From the NCBI GenBank assembly GCA_026388695.1, contig JAPLJH010000039.1, positions 1 through 43,552 of the forward strand: a DNA stretch of 43,552 nt. Direction: 5' to 3'. Every line of letters starts with the position of its first letter. The stretch's first letter is position 1. Under the pieces are notes generated by a model, which ran no database searches, had not been told where the DNA came from, and was given only the letters and a program-made list of their open reading frames with translations. Shown one piece after another: positions 1 to 7,261 of this stretch. The DNA comes from Deltaproteobacteria bacterium. Its GTDB lineage: Bacteria > Desulfobacterota > Desulfobulbia > Desulfobulbales > Desulfurivibrionaceae. Position numbers and translations under genes: made by a program.

Positions 1-261
1 GATGGTGCAGGGTCAGGGTGCAGGTGAGCGGGTTGAATTCGGCCCTGGCAATGGTCACCGAACGGTTCATGGCGGCGGCCAGCTGTTTGGGCAGATGGGT
101 GGTGGTCAGGTAGGGAACCAGGAGAAAACTGCCAAGCCCAAAAAAAAGCGCCAATACGAGCAGTAGGCCTACGATTCTTCTGAGCCAGGCCCAGAGGGAA
201 AATGGCTTTTGCCGCCGGGGCAGATGCGGCCCAGGCGAGAAGCTGTTCTTCGGCTTACCAC
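1..261 (-). CDS. DUF748 / AsmA-like envelope protein, N-terminal part (runs off the left edge)
   Basis: Reading the minus strand gives a basic N-terminus, one hydrophobic segment (RIVGLLLVLALFFGLGSFLL), then VPYLTTTHLPKQLAAAMNRSV and FNPLTCTLTL. The pattern of a single N-terminal membrane helix followed by 'L....L.....R.V.I....FNP.T.TL.L' is typical of DUF748 proteins, large AsmA-like proteins anchored in the inner membrane that extend into the periplasm. Only about 87 codons are inside the window. The start is uncertain: the frame has no ATG, and I used GTG at 261, with TTG codons further upstream as alternatives. The next gene, plsC, is divergent, with a palindromic repeat between them. Confidence 0.6.
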
Positions 262-430
262 CGCGGATGGGGATGGAGCCAAATCGGTCTCGCGGTTTTG
301 GTGTATCAATAATGCGTATCATCATTACAACCCGAAGGGCACTTGTCCGAAGTCTGAGGTCAGTGCTTGGCAGGAGCACGAAGGAATGCTAAGATACCAA
401 GCCAGTGGAAAAACAAAAGAAAAAACCGCG

Positions 431-534
431 TAACTGTTCCGCAGCACCACATCTGCTTTGTCATCGGCCTGCTCATGTGCAATAGCACACTTCGCAGGCC
501 TCTTCCTTGCATCTGTGGCACTGCGGAACAGTTA
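431..534 (+). repeat. Dispersed palindromic element, copy 1
   Basis: This is a 104-bp imperfect palindrome. The ends TAACTGTTCCGCAG and CTGCGGAACAGTTA pair perfectly over 14 bp. Inside are CAGCACCACATCTGC on the left arm, GCATCTGTGGCACTG on the right arm, an inner stem GGCCTGC/GCAGGCC and a tip stem GTGC-aata-GCAC. Related copies lie at 4293, 10540, 23266, 27723 and 35175. It sits between the divergent DUF748 and plsC genes, 95 bp upstream of the plsC start. An ATG within it can open a false N-terminal extension of plsC. Confidence 0.9.
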
Positions 535-629
535 TCTCCTTGTCAATTCCAGCAGCAAAAAAATGGCTAATTACAAAACGGCAGACCATTTTTTTGACAC
601 GATACCATAATTATACCGGGGAGTTCAAA

Positions 630-1346
630 GTGTTTACTTTCTTACGAGGTGTTCTGGTTTTGCTGCTTGCCCCCGTGCTCACCGGGCTGGTGAGCATCGG
701 GGCGATCATCATGGTTTTCATCTTCCGGCGGTCGGCGGCGGAGGTGCAGATTCTCCCCCGCACCCTGGGCAGGATTGTTGCCTGGCTCAGCGGGGTTTCG
801 GTCCGTATGACCGGGGCTGAACTTCTTGAGCCGGGGCAGCCCTATATCTTTGCCGCCAACCACCAGAGTCAGTTTGACATCTTTGCGCTCCAGGGCTATC
901 TGGGCTGCGATTTTCGCTGGTTGCTCAAGCTGGAGCTGTTCAAGATTCCTGTGTTTGGCACGGCCATGCATCTGGCCGGATATATTCCGGTGGATCGGGC
1001 GCATGGCCGCAAGGCGCTGAAAAGTCTGGATGAGGCGGCCCGGCGTATTGCCGGAGGCACCTCGGTCGCCATCTTTCCCGAGGGCACCAGGAGCCCGGAC
1101 GGCAAGCTGGGCCAGTTCAAGGCCGGGGCCATCGTTTTGGCGATCAAGGCCGGGGTGCCGGTGGTGCCGGTGGCCATTGTCGGCACCCATCAAATTTTGC
1201 CCAAGGGCAGGTTGCTGGTTAAGCCAGGCCGGGTGGAAATCCGGGTGGGTGCGCCCATTGCCACCAGCGAGTACACCGTTAAGCAGAAGCAGGAGCTGGC
1301 CGAGCGGTTGCAGGGCAAGGTGGCGGAATTGATGGCCCGTCCCTGA
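630..1346 (+). CDS. plsC: 1-acyl-sn-glycerol-3-phosphate acyltransferase (PlsC family)
   Basis: The 238-residue product would transfer a fatty acyl group to lysophosphatidic acid to make phosphatidic acid, the precursor of membrane phospholipids, at the inner membrane. An N-terminal hydrophobic segment (about residues 7-32) is followed by the catalytic HX4D motif NHQSQFD (H78, D83) and the glycerol-phosphate-binding motif FPEGTRS (149-155). The length is normal for the family. GTG at 630 is preferred because GGGGAG lies just upstream and the protein then begins at the hydrophobic segment; a longer frame from 507 starts inside the palindromic repeat. It converges with ldcA, leaving a 34-bp gap. 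Confidence 0.92.
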   Translation: MFTFLRGVLVLLLAPVLTGLVSIGAIIMVFIFRRSAAEVQILPRTLGRIVAWLSGVSVRMTGAELLEPGQPYIFAANHQSQFDIFALQGYLGCDFRWLLKLELFKIPVFGTAMHLAGYIPVDRAHGRKALKSLDEAARRIAGGTSVAIFPEGTRSPDGKLGQFKAGAIVLAIKAGVPVVPVAIVGTHQILPKGRLLVKPGRVEIRVGAPIATSEYTVKQKQELAERLQGKVAELMARP

Positions 1347-1380
1347 GGAGGGGCAATAGGGGCTGTTTGGGAATACCCGG

Positions 1381-2298
1381 CTATTGATTCAGGAGTTGCG
1401 GAAAAACAAGGCGGCCTGCGGAGGAATCTAGCTGCACCTCGGCACCCACGGGTAGGATCAGATTTCTGCTGCCATGGCCGCAGGGGAAGTTGGCCCAGAT
1501 AGGGATGGTTCGGTGGGCCAGCAGATCAAGCACCCGCTGCCAGATGGCTTCACGCTCTCCGCACTGGTCAAAATCTCCCAGGACAAGCCCAGCGATCTGT
1601 TCCAGCTTTCCCGCAGCCCAGAGATGGGTGAGCAGTCGGTCGATGCGGTAGGGCGCTTCGCCGATATCCTCCAGCACCAAAATAGTATCCCGCCAGTCCG
1701 GTTCAAAGGGGGTGCCCAGCAGGTGGACCAGGCTGGTCAAGTTGCCGGGCAGAAGCCTGCCGCTGGCCTGGCCGCCTTTGAGGATTTCCAACCCCTTTAT
1801 TTTGCTCTCCGGCCTTGGTCTGCCGGTGAGTAGGTCGAAAAAAGCATCCTGCGAATCGCGGTCGCTTCGGGCCAGGGTGGTGAGCATGGGGCCGTGGAAG
1901 GTGATGAGCCCGGTTTTCTGTTGGATTGTGGAGAGCAGGACCGTGAGGTCGGAAAAACCGATGAGTATCTTTGGCTGTTCACGGATAAGGGCAAGGTCCA
2001 GATCGGGCAGGAGGCGCAGGCAGCCGTATCCGCCGCGCACAGCCAGTATGGCCTTTACCTCCGGGTCGCGCCAGAGTTCGTGCAGCTCGGCCAGGCGCTG
2101 CTGGTCGGTGCCTGCCAGGTAGTCGTTGTGCCGGAGGATGTCGTTTCGGTGCCTGGTTTTAAATCCCAGCTCGGTGAGGATCTTCAGACCGGCGCGGAAA
2201 TCGCCTTCGTTGCGCACCGGTCCGGCCGGGGCGATAATGCCGATGGTCTCCCCTTTTTTGAGGGGGGCCGGGAGTATGGGCTTAGGTATTGCGTTCAT
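1381..2298 (-). CDS. ldcA: LD-carboxypeptidase (peptidase family S66, LdcA-like)
   Basis: The 305-residue product belongs to the S66 serine peptidases, which remove the terminal D-Ala from murein tetrapeptides during cytoplasmic peptidoglycan recycling. The N-terminal domain has GETIGIIAPAGP and VRGGYGCLRLLP. The probable nucleophile is S116 in LIGFSDLT, with E210 in VLEDIGEAPYR and H275 in FPCGHG as the other members of the Ser-Glu-His triad; this assignment is by family analogy. The frame is open far upstream, but MNAIPKP at 2298 gives the correct N-terminus. It overlaps the end of coaX by 17 bp, so the two are probably cotranscribed. Related microcin-immunity (MccF) proteins share the fold. 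Confidence 0.88.
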   Translation of the reverse strand: MNAIPKPILPAPLKKGETIGIIAPAGPVRNEGDFRAGLKILTELGFKTRHRNDILRHNDYLAGTDQQRLAELHELWRDPEVKAILAVRGGYGCLRLLPDLDLALIREQPKILIGFSDLTVLLSTIQQKTGLITFHGPMLTTLARSDRDSQDAFFDLLTGRPRPESKIKGLEILKGGQASGRLLPGNLTSLVHLLGTPFEPDWRDTILVLEDIGEAPYRIDRLLTHLWAAGKLEQIAGLVLGDFDQCGEREAIWQRVLDLLAHRTIPIWANFPCGHGSRNLILPVGAEVQLDSSAGRLVFPQLLNQ

Positions 2299-3055
2299 GG
2301 AGCAGTTGCAGTCCGTTGAGGGTGAGCATGGGATCCACGTGATCAAGGCTGGTGGTGTACGGGGCGATGAGGGTAGCCATGCCGCCTGTCGCCACTGCTT
2401 GCGGGAGATCCGGGGCCATTTGTTCCCGTAGGCGGTGGATAAGGCCGTCCACCATGCCGCCATAACCGAAAAGGATGCCCGACTTGATCGCGGCCACGGT
2501 ATTGGTGCCGATGGCGGCATCAGGCGGGGTGGAGATGTCAACCTGGGGTAGTTTGGCTGTCCGGCTGCCCAAGGCCTCCATGGCAATGGACAGCCCAGGG
2601 GCGATGGCGCCGCCCAGGTATTCACCCGCAGCCGAGACGCAGTCCCAGGTGATGGCGGTGCCGAAATCAACGACGATGAGAGGACATTTGAACCTGGCAT
2701 AGGCCGCCACGGCATTGACCAGCCGGTCGGCGCCGATCTCCGCAGGGTTGTCGATAAGAACCGGCATGCCGGTCTGCACCGTATCCGAGCCTACCATCAG
2801 CGGAACGGTATTTAGGTAGCGGGTGGCAAAGGCTGCCCAGACGGACTGCATAGTCGGCACCACGCTGGAGATGATGGTGTCGGAGATATCGTTGAAGCGG
2901 AGTCCTTCCATGATAAAAAGGCCGTGGAAGATGGCGGCCAGCTCATCAACCGTACTGCCCTTGTCGGTTTTCACCCGCCAGTGGCAGCGAAGTTTTGGCC
3001 CGGTGTAAACCCCGATCACCATGTGGGTATTGCCGATATCAACCGCCAGCAGCAT
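2282..3055 (-). CDS. coaX: Type III pantothenate kinase
   Basis: The 257-residue product would phosphorylate pantothenate, the first step of coenzyme A synthesis. Family motifs are visible: the N-terminal phosphate-binding DIGNT (residues 6-10), the pantothenate-binding GADRLVNAVAAY, and VVDFGTAITWD with LGGAIAPGL in the second half. The length matches bacterial CoaX (about 255). The N-terminus MLLAVDIGNTHMVIG is typical, so the start at 3055 is secure. The gene is first in a coaX-ldcA unit and divergent from cutA, with 288 bp between them holding an inverted repeat. Confidence 0.95.
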   Translation of the reverse strand: MLLAVDIGNTHMVIGVYTGPKLRCHWRVKTDKGSTVDELAAIFHGLFIMEGLRFNDISDTIISSVVPTMQSVWAAFATRYLNTVPLMVGSDTVQTGMPVLIDNPAEIGADRLVNAVAAYARFKCPLIVVDFGTAITWDCVSAAGEYLGGAIAPGLSIAMEALGSRTAKLPQVDISTPPDAAIGTNTVAAIKSGILFGYGGMVDGLIHRLREQMAPDLPQAVATGGMATLIAPYTTSLDHVDPMLTLNGLQLLHERNT

Positions 3056-3132
3056 GGGCGACTCCCTGTTTGTGGTGAGAAAAGCTGGTACGAATGTCCA
3101 AGCCGTTGTTCAAAGAATACCTGTAACATGGA

Positions 3133-3202
3133 ATGCCGTGATCGGCATAAGGTGCCGTAACGAAATGGCAAGAAATGCGATGGTTATTTCGTAACGGCAC
3201 CT
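3133..3202. repeat. Nested inverted repeats between coaX and cutA
   Basis: A small dyad, ATGCCG-tgat-CGGCAT (3133-3148), is followed by a larger one: AGGTGCCGTAACGAAAT (3150-3166) pairs with ATTTCGTAACGGCACCT (3186-3202), 16 of 17 bases matching, around a 19-base spacer. No T-run follows on either strand, so it is not an obvious terminator. Its place between divergent genes would suit a regulatory or structural element. It does not share sequence with the 104-bp palindrome family. Confidence 0.6.
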
Positions 3203-3277
3203 AAATGTACCAGAGATCGGGCCAGGCTGTCCATGCTCTTGGTCGCCTCTGCGAAAAACTTTGTTTGGCAAGAAGGG

Positions 3278-3306
3278 TTGACAGATTCCTGGCGGGGAAC
3301 AAGAAT
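3278..3306 (+). promoter_or_regulatory. Candidate sigma-70 promoter for cutA
   Basis: TTGACA (3278-3283) is a perfect -35 box. At 17 bp spacing AAGAAT (3301-3306) matches the -10 consensus at four of six positions. It lies about 40 bp upstream of the cutA start. This is a pattern match only. Confidence 0.35.
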
Positions 3307-3343
3307 GATGAGTGAATTGTCTGTATCGTAAGGAGTCTGCCCA

Positions 3344-3670
3344 ATGAACGAATATATCCAGGTTGCCACCACGGTCGCCACCGAGAAGGAGGCCGCAGCC
3401 ATTGCCGGATTGCTGGTTGAGCAGCGGCTGGCCGCCTGTGTTCAGGTGATCGGCCCCATGACCAGCCACTATCGCTGGCAGGGGAAGATCGAAACGGCGG
3501 AGGAATATCTCTGTCTTGCCAAAAGCCGCGCTACGCTTTATTCTGAAATTGAGGCAGCGATTAAGTCGATCCATCCCTATGAGGTTGCGGAGATCATCGC
3601 TACCCCGATGACTGCCGGGAGCAAGGAGTATCTGGCCTGGCTCGCCGCAGAAGTCAAGGAGCCGTCTTGA
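3344..3670 (+). CDS. cutA: Divalent-cation tolerance protein CutA
   Basis: The 108-residue product is a CutA1 protein, a small trimeric ferredoxin-like-fold protein linked to tolerance of copper and other divalent metals; its exact biochemical role is unsettled even in well-studied species. Visible family features are the N-terminal VATTVATEKEAAAIAGLLVEQRLAACVQV, then YRWQGKIETAEE and IKSIHPYEVAEIIATP. A good ribosome binding site (AAGGAG) precedes ATG at 3344. It runs straight into the Cys-rich mini-protein gene at 3673, so the two are probably cotranscribed. Confidence 0.93.
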   Translation: MNEYIQVATTVATEKEAAAIAGLLVEQRLAACVQVIGPMTSHYRWQGKIETAEEYLCLAKSRATLYSEIEAAIKSIHPYEVAEIIATPMTAGSKEYLAWLAAEVKEPS

Positions 3671-3672
3671 TC

Positions 3673-3879
3673 ATGGAGGGGGAACAGCCGAAAAAGGCGG
3701 GTCGTCGCCGAAATCCCAAGGAGTTTCAGTGTCATTGTTGTCGGCGGAAATTGCCCTTCTGCTGGAACTGCCCATGCGGCTTTCAGATCTGCGATGACTG
3801 TTTTAAAGAAAATATGTGGACCATCAGCAATGGCCCTACCTGGGTCTGCTCGGATTGCGGCAGGATACGGATGATGTAA
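3673..3879 (+). CDS. Small cysteine-rich, probably zinc-binding protein
   Basis: This 68-residue protein has a basic N-terminus (KKAGRRRNPKEF) and eight to nine cysteines arranged as CHCC, FCWNCPCG, ICDDC and VCSDCG. Paired C-x2-C and CDDC motifs suggest a treble-clef or zinc-ribbon fold, perhaps nucleic-acid binding; no function can be assigned. ATG at 3673 follows the cutA stop by 2 bp. A TTG at 3667 overlapping the cutA stop is an alternative that adds two residues. The context implies cotranslation with cutA, and a metal-related role is conceivable but unproven. Confidence 0.7.
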   Translation: MEGEQPKKAGRRRNPKEFQCHCCRRKLPFCWNCPCGFQICDDCFKENMWTISNGPTWVCSDCGRIRMM

Positions 3880-3939
3880 TTTTTGATTGCGTTTGAGACG
3901 GGACAGGGGGTGTCCTGAAAAAAAATGGGGGGAATGAGT

Positions 3940-4293
3940 ATGGACAACCAGCGAGAGAGCAGGCGGTGCCGAAGATTTCCGGTGAAGGACGGGGTGATTG
4001 CCCTGGATTCCGTGTACGGCGAAATCATCGATATGAGCTTCGGCGGATTGTCTTTTCGGTACACGGCCTATGACGACATGACCACCGAGCCTGCGGAGTT
4101 CGGCATCATCTTTGGCGGGGAGGAACTCTTTTTTGACAATATTCCCCTCACCAATGTCTGCGATATTGTCATGGATGAAAAGGCTGGAGGCGCGGGTGAG
4201 GTTAGGCGCAGGGGTATGGCCTTTGGCGATCTTGTTCCGGAGCAGGTAGTGACTCTGGCCAGGTTTATCCGGCAGTTTTCCCTGGAAAAATAG
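3940..4293 (+). CDS. PilZ-domain protein (probable c-di-GMP receptor)
   Basis: The 117-residue product is a single PilZ domain. The c-di-GMP-binding arginine motif is visible as RRCRRFPV near the N-terminus, and the second motif as IDMSFGGLSF. It probably acts as a cytoplasmic effector coupling c-di-GMP to motility or surface behaviour; no partner gene is adjacent. Three in-frame ATGs exist (3925, 3934, 3940). ATG at 3940 has the best spacing from the GGGGGG tract. A short hairpin GGACA-ggggg-TGTCC lies upstream at 3901-3915. The stop codon TAG abuts palindromic element copy 2. Confidence 0.8.
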   Translation: MDNQRESRRCRRFPVKDGVIALDSVYGEIIDMSFGGLSFRYTAYDDMTTEPAEFGIIFGGEELFFDNIPLTNVCDIVMDEKAGGAGEVRRRGMAFGDLVPEQVVTLARFIRQFSLEK

Positions 4294-4398
4294 TAACTGT
4301 CCAGCAGCACCACATCTGCTTTGTCATCGGCCTACTCATGTGCAATAGCACACTTCGCAGGCCTCTTTCGCGCATCTGTGGCACTGCTGAATAGTTAC
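4293..4398 (+). repeat. Dispersed palindromic element, copy 2
   Basis: The ends GTAACTGTCCAGCAG and CTGCTGAATAGTTAC pair over 15 positions with one G-T and one C-A. The inner arms, the GGCCTAC/GCAGGCC stem and the GTGC-aata-GCAC tip are nearly identical to copy 1. It begins at the last base of the PilZ stop codon and lies between PilZ (plus) and the YaiI-family gene (minus), where it could also act as a transcript-end hairpin. Confidence 0.9.
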
Positions 4399-4453
4399 GG
4401 AAAATAAAGAGAGAAAATTTTTGTCGGTGAGGCGCCATTCATCGAGGTGCGGT

Positions 4454-4912
4454 TTACGGTGCGGCAGTTGCATGCCGGGTCAGGAACTTGTCCAACTGGT
4501 TGGCAAACGCCTGGAGATGCACCTTGCTCAAGGCCGATGGTCCGCCGGTAATGGTGCCCGTTGAGCGCATCTCGTCCATGAAGTCCCTGCGCGCCAGGTG
4601 TTCCTGGATGGTATCTGGCGTATAGAGCGTGCCCCGAGGATTCAGGGCGGTTGCCGAGGCGGCGACCACCTCGGCAGCGAGGGGAATATCCGCAGTGATT
4701 ACCAGGTCGCCCGGCTCAAGGCTCTCGATGATTCGGGCATCTGCGACATTGAATCCTGCCGTGACCTGAACCGTTTTGATAAAGGGTGAGCGCGGGATTT
4801 TTAGGTTGTGGTTTGCCACCAGGATACTCTCTATCCGCATCCGCTCTGCAGCCCGGAAGAGAATTTCCTTTATTGGGCCGGGGCAGGCATCTGCGTCAAT
4901 CCAAATGCGCAT
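4454..4912 (-). CDS. yaiI: UPF0178 family protein (YaiI/YqxD-like)
   Basis: The 152-residue product starts [18 protein letters not shown] and contains [37 protein letters not shown] and the C-terminal TGGPSALS. These are hallmarks of the UPF0178/DUF188 family, which has a PIN-like nuclease fold with conserved acidic residues. Biochemical function is not established. The length is standard. It lies downstream of the glycine-zipper lipoprotein gene on the same strand, separated by 99 bp containing a strong hairpin. Confidence 0.88.
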   Translation of the reverse strand: MRIWIDADACPGPIKEILFRAAERMRIESILVANHNLKIPRSPFIKTVQVTAGFNVADARIIESLEPGDLVITADIPLAAEVVAASATALNPRGTLYTPDTIQEHLARRDFMDEMRSTGTITGGPSALSKVHLQAFANQLDKFLTRHATAAP

Positions 4913-4942
4913 GGTCTAGGTATGGCCTTTTTTTCTCGTGAA

Positions 4943-4982
4943 GTTCGGGGCGGCATTCTGTCGCAGGAATATCGCCCCGAAC
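4943..4982. terminator. Stable 10-bp hairpin downstream of the glycine-zipper lipoprotein gene
   Basis: GTTCGGGGCG (4943-4952) and CGCCCCGAAC (4973-4982) pair perfectly, and the enclosed bases extend the stem with ATTC/GAAT. No T-run follows on the minus strand, so a classic Rho-independent terminator is not demonstrated. It may be a 3'-end stabilising or Rho-associated hairpin for the lipoprotein transcript. Confidence 0.45.
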
Positions 4983-5011
4983 ATTGTCTGTCTGGAGTAT
5001 CCAGCAGGCGA

Positions 5012-5476
5012 TTATTTCTGGATCACCCATCTGCCCTCATTGTCCCGGCAAGCCGTGGAGATCACTTTTTCCGGGCGGCCGTCCACGGTGGCGAGGATTT
5101 CTGCCTCACGGCAGACCTGGCCGGACGGCTGCGTGTAAGCAGGTTTTGGCGTTACGGAGTATGAACGGTTGTTGTCGGGATTGACCCATTGGCTGCGCTG
5201 ATGGGAAGGCGAGGTTTCGTATACCTGATTGAGCTGCGCCTGGTCGTATTTATCCATTTCGTTGCCAACGATATAGCCCAGCATGCCGCCTACTGCTGCG
5301 CCGAGTAAGGTTCCCTTGGTGTTGTGGCCGATGGCCTGACCGACGATGGCGCCAGTTGCCGCGCCGATAGCCCCGCCGCTTGCGCCTTTTGAGGTATTAT
5401 TGGCGGCGCACCCGGAGGTGATCAGCATGAAAATAATCGCCATTGCCGCCATCTGTAGTCCATGATTTTTCTGCAT
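5012..5476 (-). CDS. Glycine-zipper lipoprotein (17-kDa surface antigen / SlyB-like)
   Basis: The 154-residue product begins with a lipoprotein signal ending in the lipobox ITSGC, so it should be lipidated and envelope-anchored. It continues with a Gly/Ala-rich glycine-zipper (GASGGAIGAATGAIVGQAIG and GTLLGAAVGGMLGYIVGNEMD). The C-terminal half has VCREAEILATVDGRPEKVISTACRDNEGRWVI, like the Rickettsia 17-kDa antigen family. It probably has a structural role in the outer membrane. A clear AAGGAG precedes ATG at 5476. Confidence 0.85.
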   Translation of the reverse strand: MQKNHGLQMAAMAIIFMLITSGCAANNTSKGASGGAIGAATGAIVGQAIGHNTKGTLLGAAVGGMLGYIVGNEMDKYDQAQLNQVYETSPSHQRSQWVNPDNNRSYSVTPKPAYTQPSGQVCREAEILATVDGRPEKVISTACRDNEGRWVIQK

Positions 5477-5555
5477 TGTGTTCTCCTTATATTGTTGAGT
5501 TTTTTTGTCCTGGTCATGTCTTAAGCCGCATCAAAAGATGCGATTGTTCATGCAA

Positions 5556-5584
5556 AAGATATAACGCTTACCATTAAACGTCAA
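5556..5584 (-). promoter_or_regulatory. Candidate sigma-70 promoter for the glycine-zipper lipoprotein
   Basis: On the minus strand TTGACG (5584-5579) is followed after 17 bp by TATCTT (5561-5556). The boxes match consensus at five and four of six positions. It lies about 80 bp upstream of the start at 5476, beside the thiD stop codon. Confidence 0.35.
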
Positions 5585-5600
5585 TGGCGAGTGCTTGATC

Positions 5601-6449
5601 TTATCCCCGGAAAAGATGATGGGCCAGCGGGCCTTTGCCGCTGCCGAGGGTGAGGCTGGCGCTTTGCCGCAGGACGGTGTCCATGAAGGCAACTGCCTTG
5701 AAAAAGGCGTCCTGATAGTTGCCGTGGAGCAGATGGTAAGCGGCAAAGGCCGAGGCAAAGGTGCAGCCGGTGCCGTGGGTATTTTTGGTGGCGATCCGTG
5801 CATGTTTGGCCGTGAGGATTTCCGAGCCTGATGTATGCCTGACGATCAGGAAATCTTCCACTCCCTCGGTTTTTTCCCCGATATGCCCCCCAGTGAGCAC
5901 GATGGCCCTCAGCTTGGGGTAGCGGGCAAGCAGAGCTGCTGCTGTTTTCACCGCTTCCTGGGGTGTTTCGAGATTTCGGTCTGTCAGGGCTGCCAGCTCT
6001 GGGAGGTTGGGGGTAAGGACTGTGGCGGTGTTGAGCAGGGCTTCGAGGCCCGCATTGCTCTTGGTTTTTAGGAAGAGTTCATGTCCGTCGCTTGCCGTAA
6101 GCACGGGGTCGCAGATGACCTCGCCGGAAAAATCGTGCAGGGACTCGGCCATGGCCCCGGCGATTTCGTCGGAGCCAAGCATGCCGGTTTTGATGTGGCT
6201 GACCGGCAGATCGGCCAGGACCAGCTCTATCTGTTTTTTGACAAATTCCGGCGCAATGGGCAGGAAGGAGGAAACGCCGAGGCTGTTTTGGGCGGTGAGG
6301 CAGGTGATCGCTGCCCCACCATAGACCCCGATGGCGGTGAAGGTTTTGAGATCCGCCTGGATACCGGCCCCACCCGAGGGATCGGAGCCGGCAATGCTCA
6401 GGATTGCCCGTGAGGCATGCCGCTCCGAGAGGCTGAATTCCGTGGCCAT
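5601..6449 (-). CDS. thiD: Hydroxymethylpyrimidine / phosphomethylpyrimidine kinase
   Basis: The 282-residue product phosphorylates HMP and HMP-phosphate for thiamine synthesis. Ribokinase-fold motifs are clear: SIAGSDPSGGAGIQADLKTF at the N-terminus, KTGMLGSDEIAGA, CDPVLTASDGHELF, TPNLPELAAL and the anion-hole signature NTHGTGCTFASAFAAY near the C-terminus. The open frame continues upstream to 6611, but MATEF at 6449 fits the family and leaves a 16-bp gap after the FKBP gene, with GGGG about 9 bases before the start. No other thiamine genes or TPP riboswitch are seen here. Confidence 0.92.
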   Translation of the reverse strand: MATEFSLSERHASRAILSIAGSDPSGGAGIQADLKTFTAIGVYGGAAITCLTAQNSLGVSSFLPIAPEFVKKQIELVLADLPVSHIKTGMLGSDEIAGAMAESLHDFSGEVICDPVLTASDGHELFLKTKSNAGLEALLNTATVLTPNLPELAALTDRNLETPQEAVKTAAALLARYPKLRAIVLTGGHIGEKTEGVEDFLIVRHTSGSEILTAKHARIATKNTHGTGCTFASAFAAYHLLHGNYQDAFFKAVAFMDTVLRQSASLTLGSGKGPLAHHLFRG

Positions 6450-6465
6450 GGGGCGAATCCCCTGC

Positions 6466-6978
6466 CTAGGCGCAACCGCAGTCGCGGTTCGGGGTGCAGC
6501 CGCCCTTGCTACTTGTGCCGCAGCCAGCTCCTTCGGCGACAGGGGTGTCGATGGAAAGCAGGGTGATCTGGTAGGTGATATCCTGACCAGCCAGCGGGTG
6601 GTTGAAATCAACGGTTACTGTGTCTGCCTCAACGGAGAGTACCGTGGCCGGAACCTTGTGCTGCTGGCCATCATGCTCCATATTCATGCCAAGGATTATC
6701 CCCGGGGCGATGGGCTGGTCGGCAAGACCTTGGCGGCTCACGGTCATGATCAGGTCTTCGTTTCTCAAGCCATAGGCATCCTTGGACGCAACGGTGATGC
6801 TCTTGGTTTCCTGAGGGGCCATGCCCAACACCGCCTGCTCAAAGGCGGGCAGCACCCCGCCGGTGCCCATCTGGAATTGCAGGGGGCCGGTATCCTGGGA
6901 GGAATCAAATTTTTCACCGGTGGATAAAAGTCCATCGTAGATAATGGTGACGGAGTCGTTTTCGGAAACGCGCTGCAT
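6466..6978 (-). CDS. slyD: FKBP-type peptidyl-prolyl isomerase, SlyD-like
   Basis: The 170-residue product should catalyse cis-trans isomerisation of proline bonds and act as a chaperone in the cytoplasm. The FKBP half is split by the insert-in-flap region as in SlyD: VTIIYDGLLSTGEKFDSS, GVLPAFEQAVLGM, DAYGLRNEDLI, and later VDFNHPLAGQDITYQITLL. The tail (about the last 21 residues) has five cysteines and resembles the metal-binding tail of SlyD, which in E. coli helps deliver nickel to hydrogenase. A Hyb-type hydrogenase is encoded about 31 kb away. AAGGAG precedes ATG at 6978. It leads the slyD-thiD pair. Confidence 0.9.
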   Translation of the reverse strand: MQRVSENDSVTIIYDGLLSTGEKFDSSQDTGPLQFQMGTGGVLPAFEQAVLGMAPQETKSITVASKDAYGLRNEDLIMTVSRQGLADQPIAPGIILGMNMEHDGQQHKVPATVLSVEADTVTVDFNHPLAGQDITYQITLLSIDTPVAEGAGCGTSSKGGCTPNRDCGCA

Positions 6979-7040
6979 GGTGTGTTACTCCTTTGTTCGG
7001 TTGCGGTGGTGGGTGAGCGTAATATGCTGTCGGGGATGGG

Positions 7041-7259
7041 TCAAGGTCGGGCCTGAAGCCACCACTTGAGGGCAAGCAGCAGCAATGGGGCCAGGTGAAA
7101 CAAGAGATCGAAGATGTCAATGGGGCGATGGAGCTGGCCGTTTTTTAGCATGATGATCTTTTCCACCACATGCGGCATGGGATGGAACGGTGCCAGCAGC
7201 ATGAACATCGCAAAAACGATCAGAACCGAAAACGGAAGTTGCTCAAGGAATTGGAACAT
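7041..7259 (-). CDS. Small two-helix membrane protein
   Basis: The 72-residue product has two hydrophobic stretches: LPFSVLIVFAMFMLLAPF near the N-terminus and LLFHLAPLLLLALKWW near the C-terminus. They are joined by MPHVVEKIIMLKNGQLHRPIDIFD. I recall similar short proteins in other proteobacteria carrying the uninformative label 'RND transporter', but nothing here supports transport. ATG at 7259 comes 2 bp after the stop of the upstream 501-residue gene, so translation is probably coupled. The function is unknown. Confidence 0.7.
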   Translation of the reverse strand: MFQFLEQLPFSVLIVFAMFMLLAPFHPMPHVVEKIIMLKNGQLHRPIDIFDLLFHLAPLLLLALKWWLQARP

Positions 7260-7261
7260 GG

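Noticed and set aside
209-433. A 74-codon plus-strand ORF that ends at the TAA of element copy 1
   Set aside because: Its sequence shows no domain or plausible fold, and it overlaps the start of the DUF748 gene on the other strand. The stop falling in the element is coincidental.
590-625. TTGACA at 594 as a plsC promoter
   Set aside because: No -10-like hexamer occurs at 16-18 bp; the AT-rich sequence is too close.
507-629. N-terminal extension of plsC starting inside element copy 1
   Set aside because: The extra 41 residues are unlike any PlsC, and GTG at 630 has a proper ribosome binding site and yields the normal hydrophobic N-terminus.
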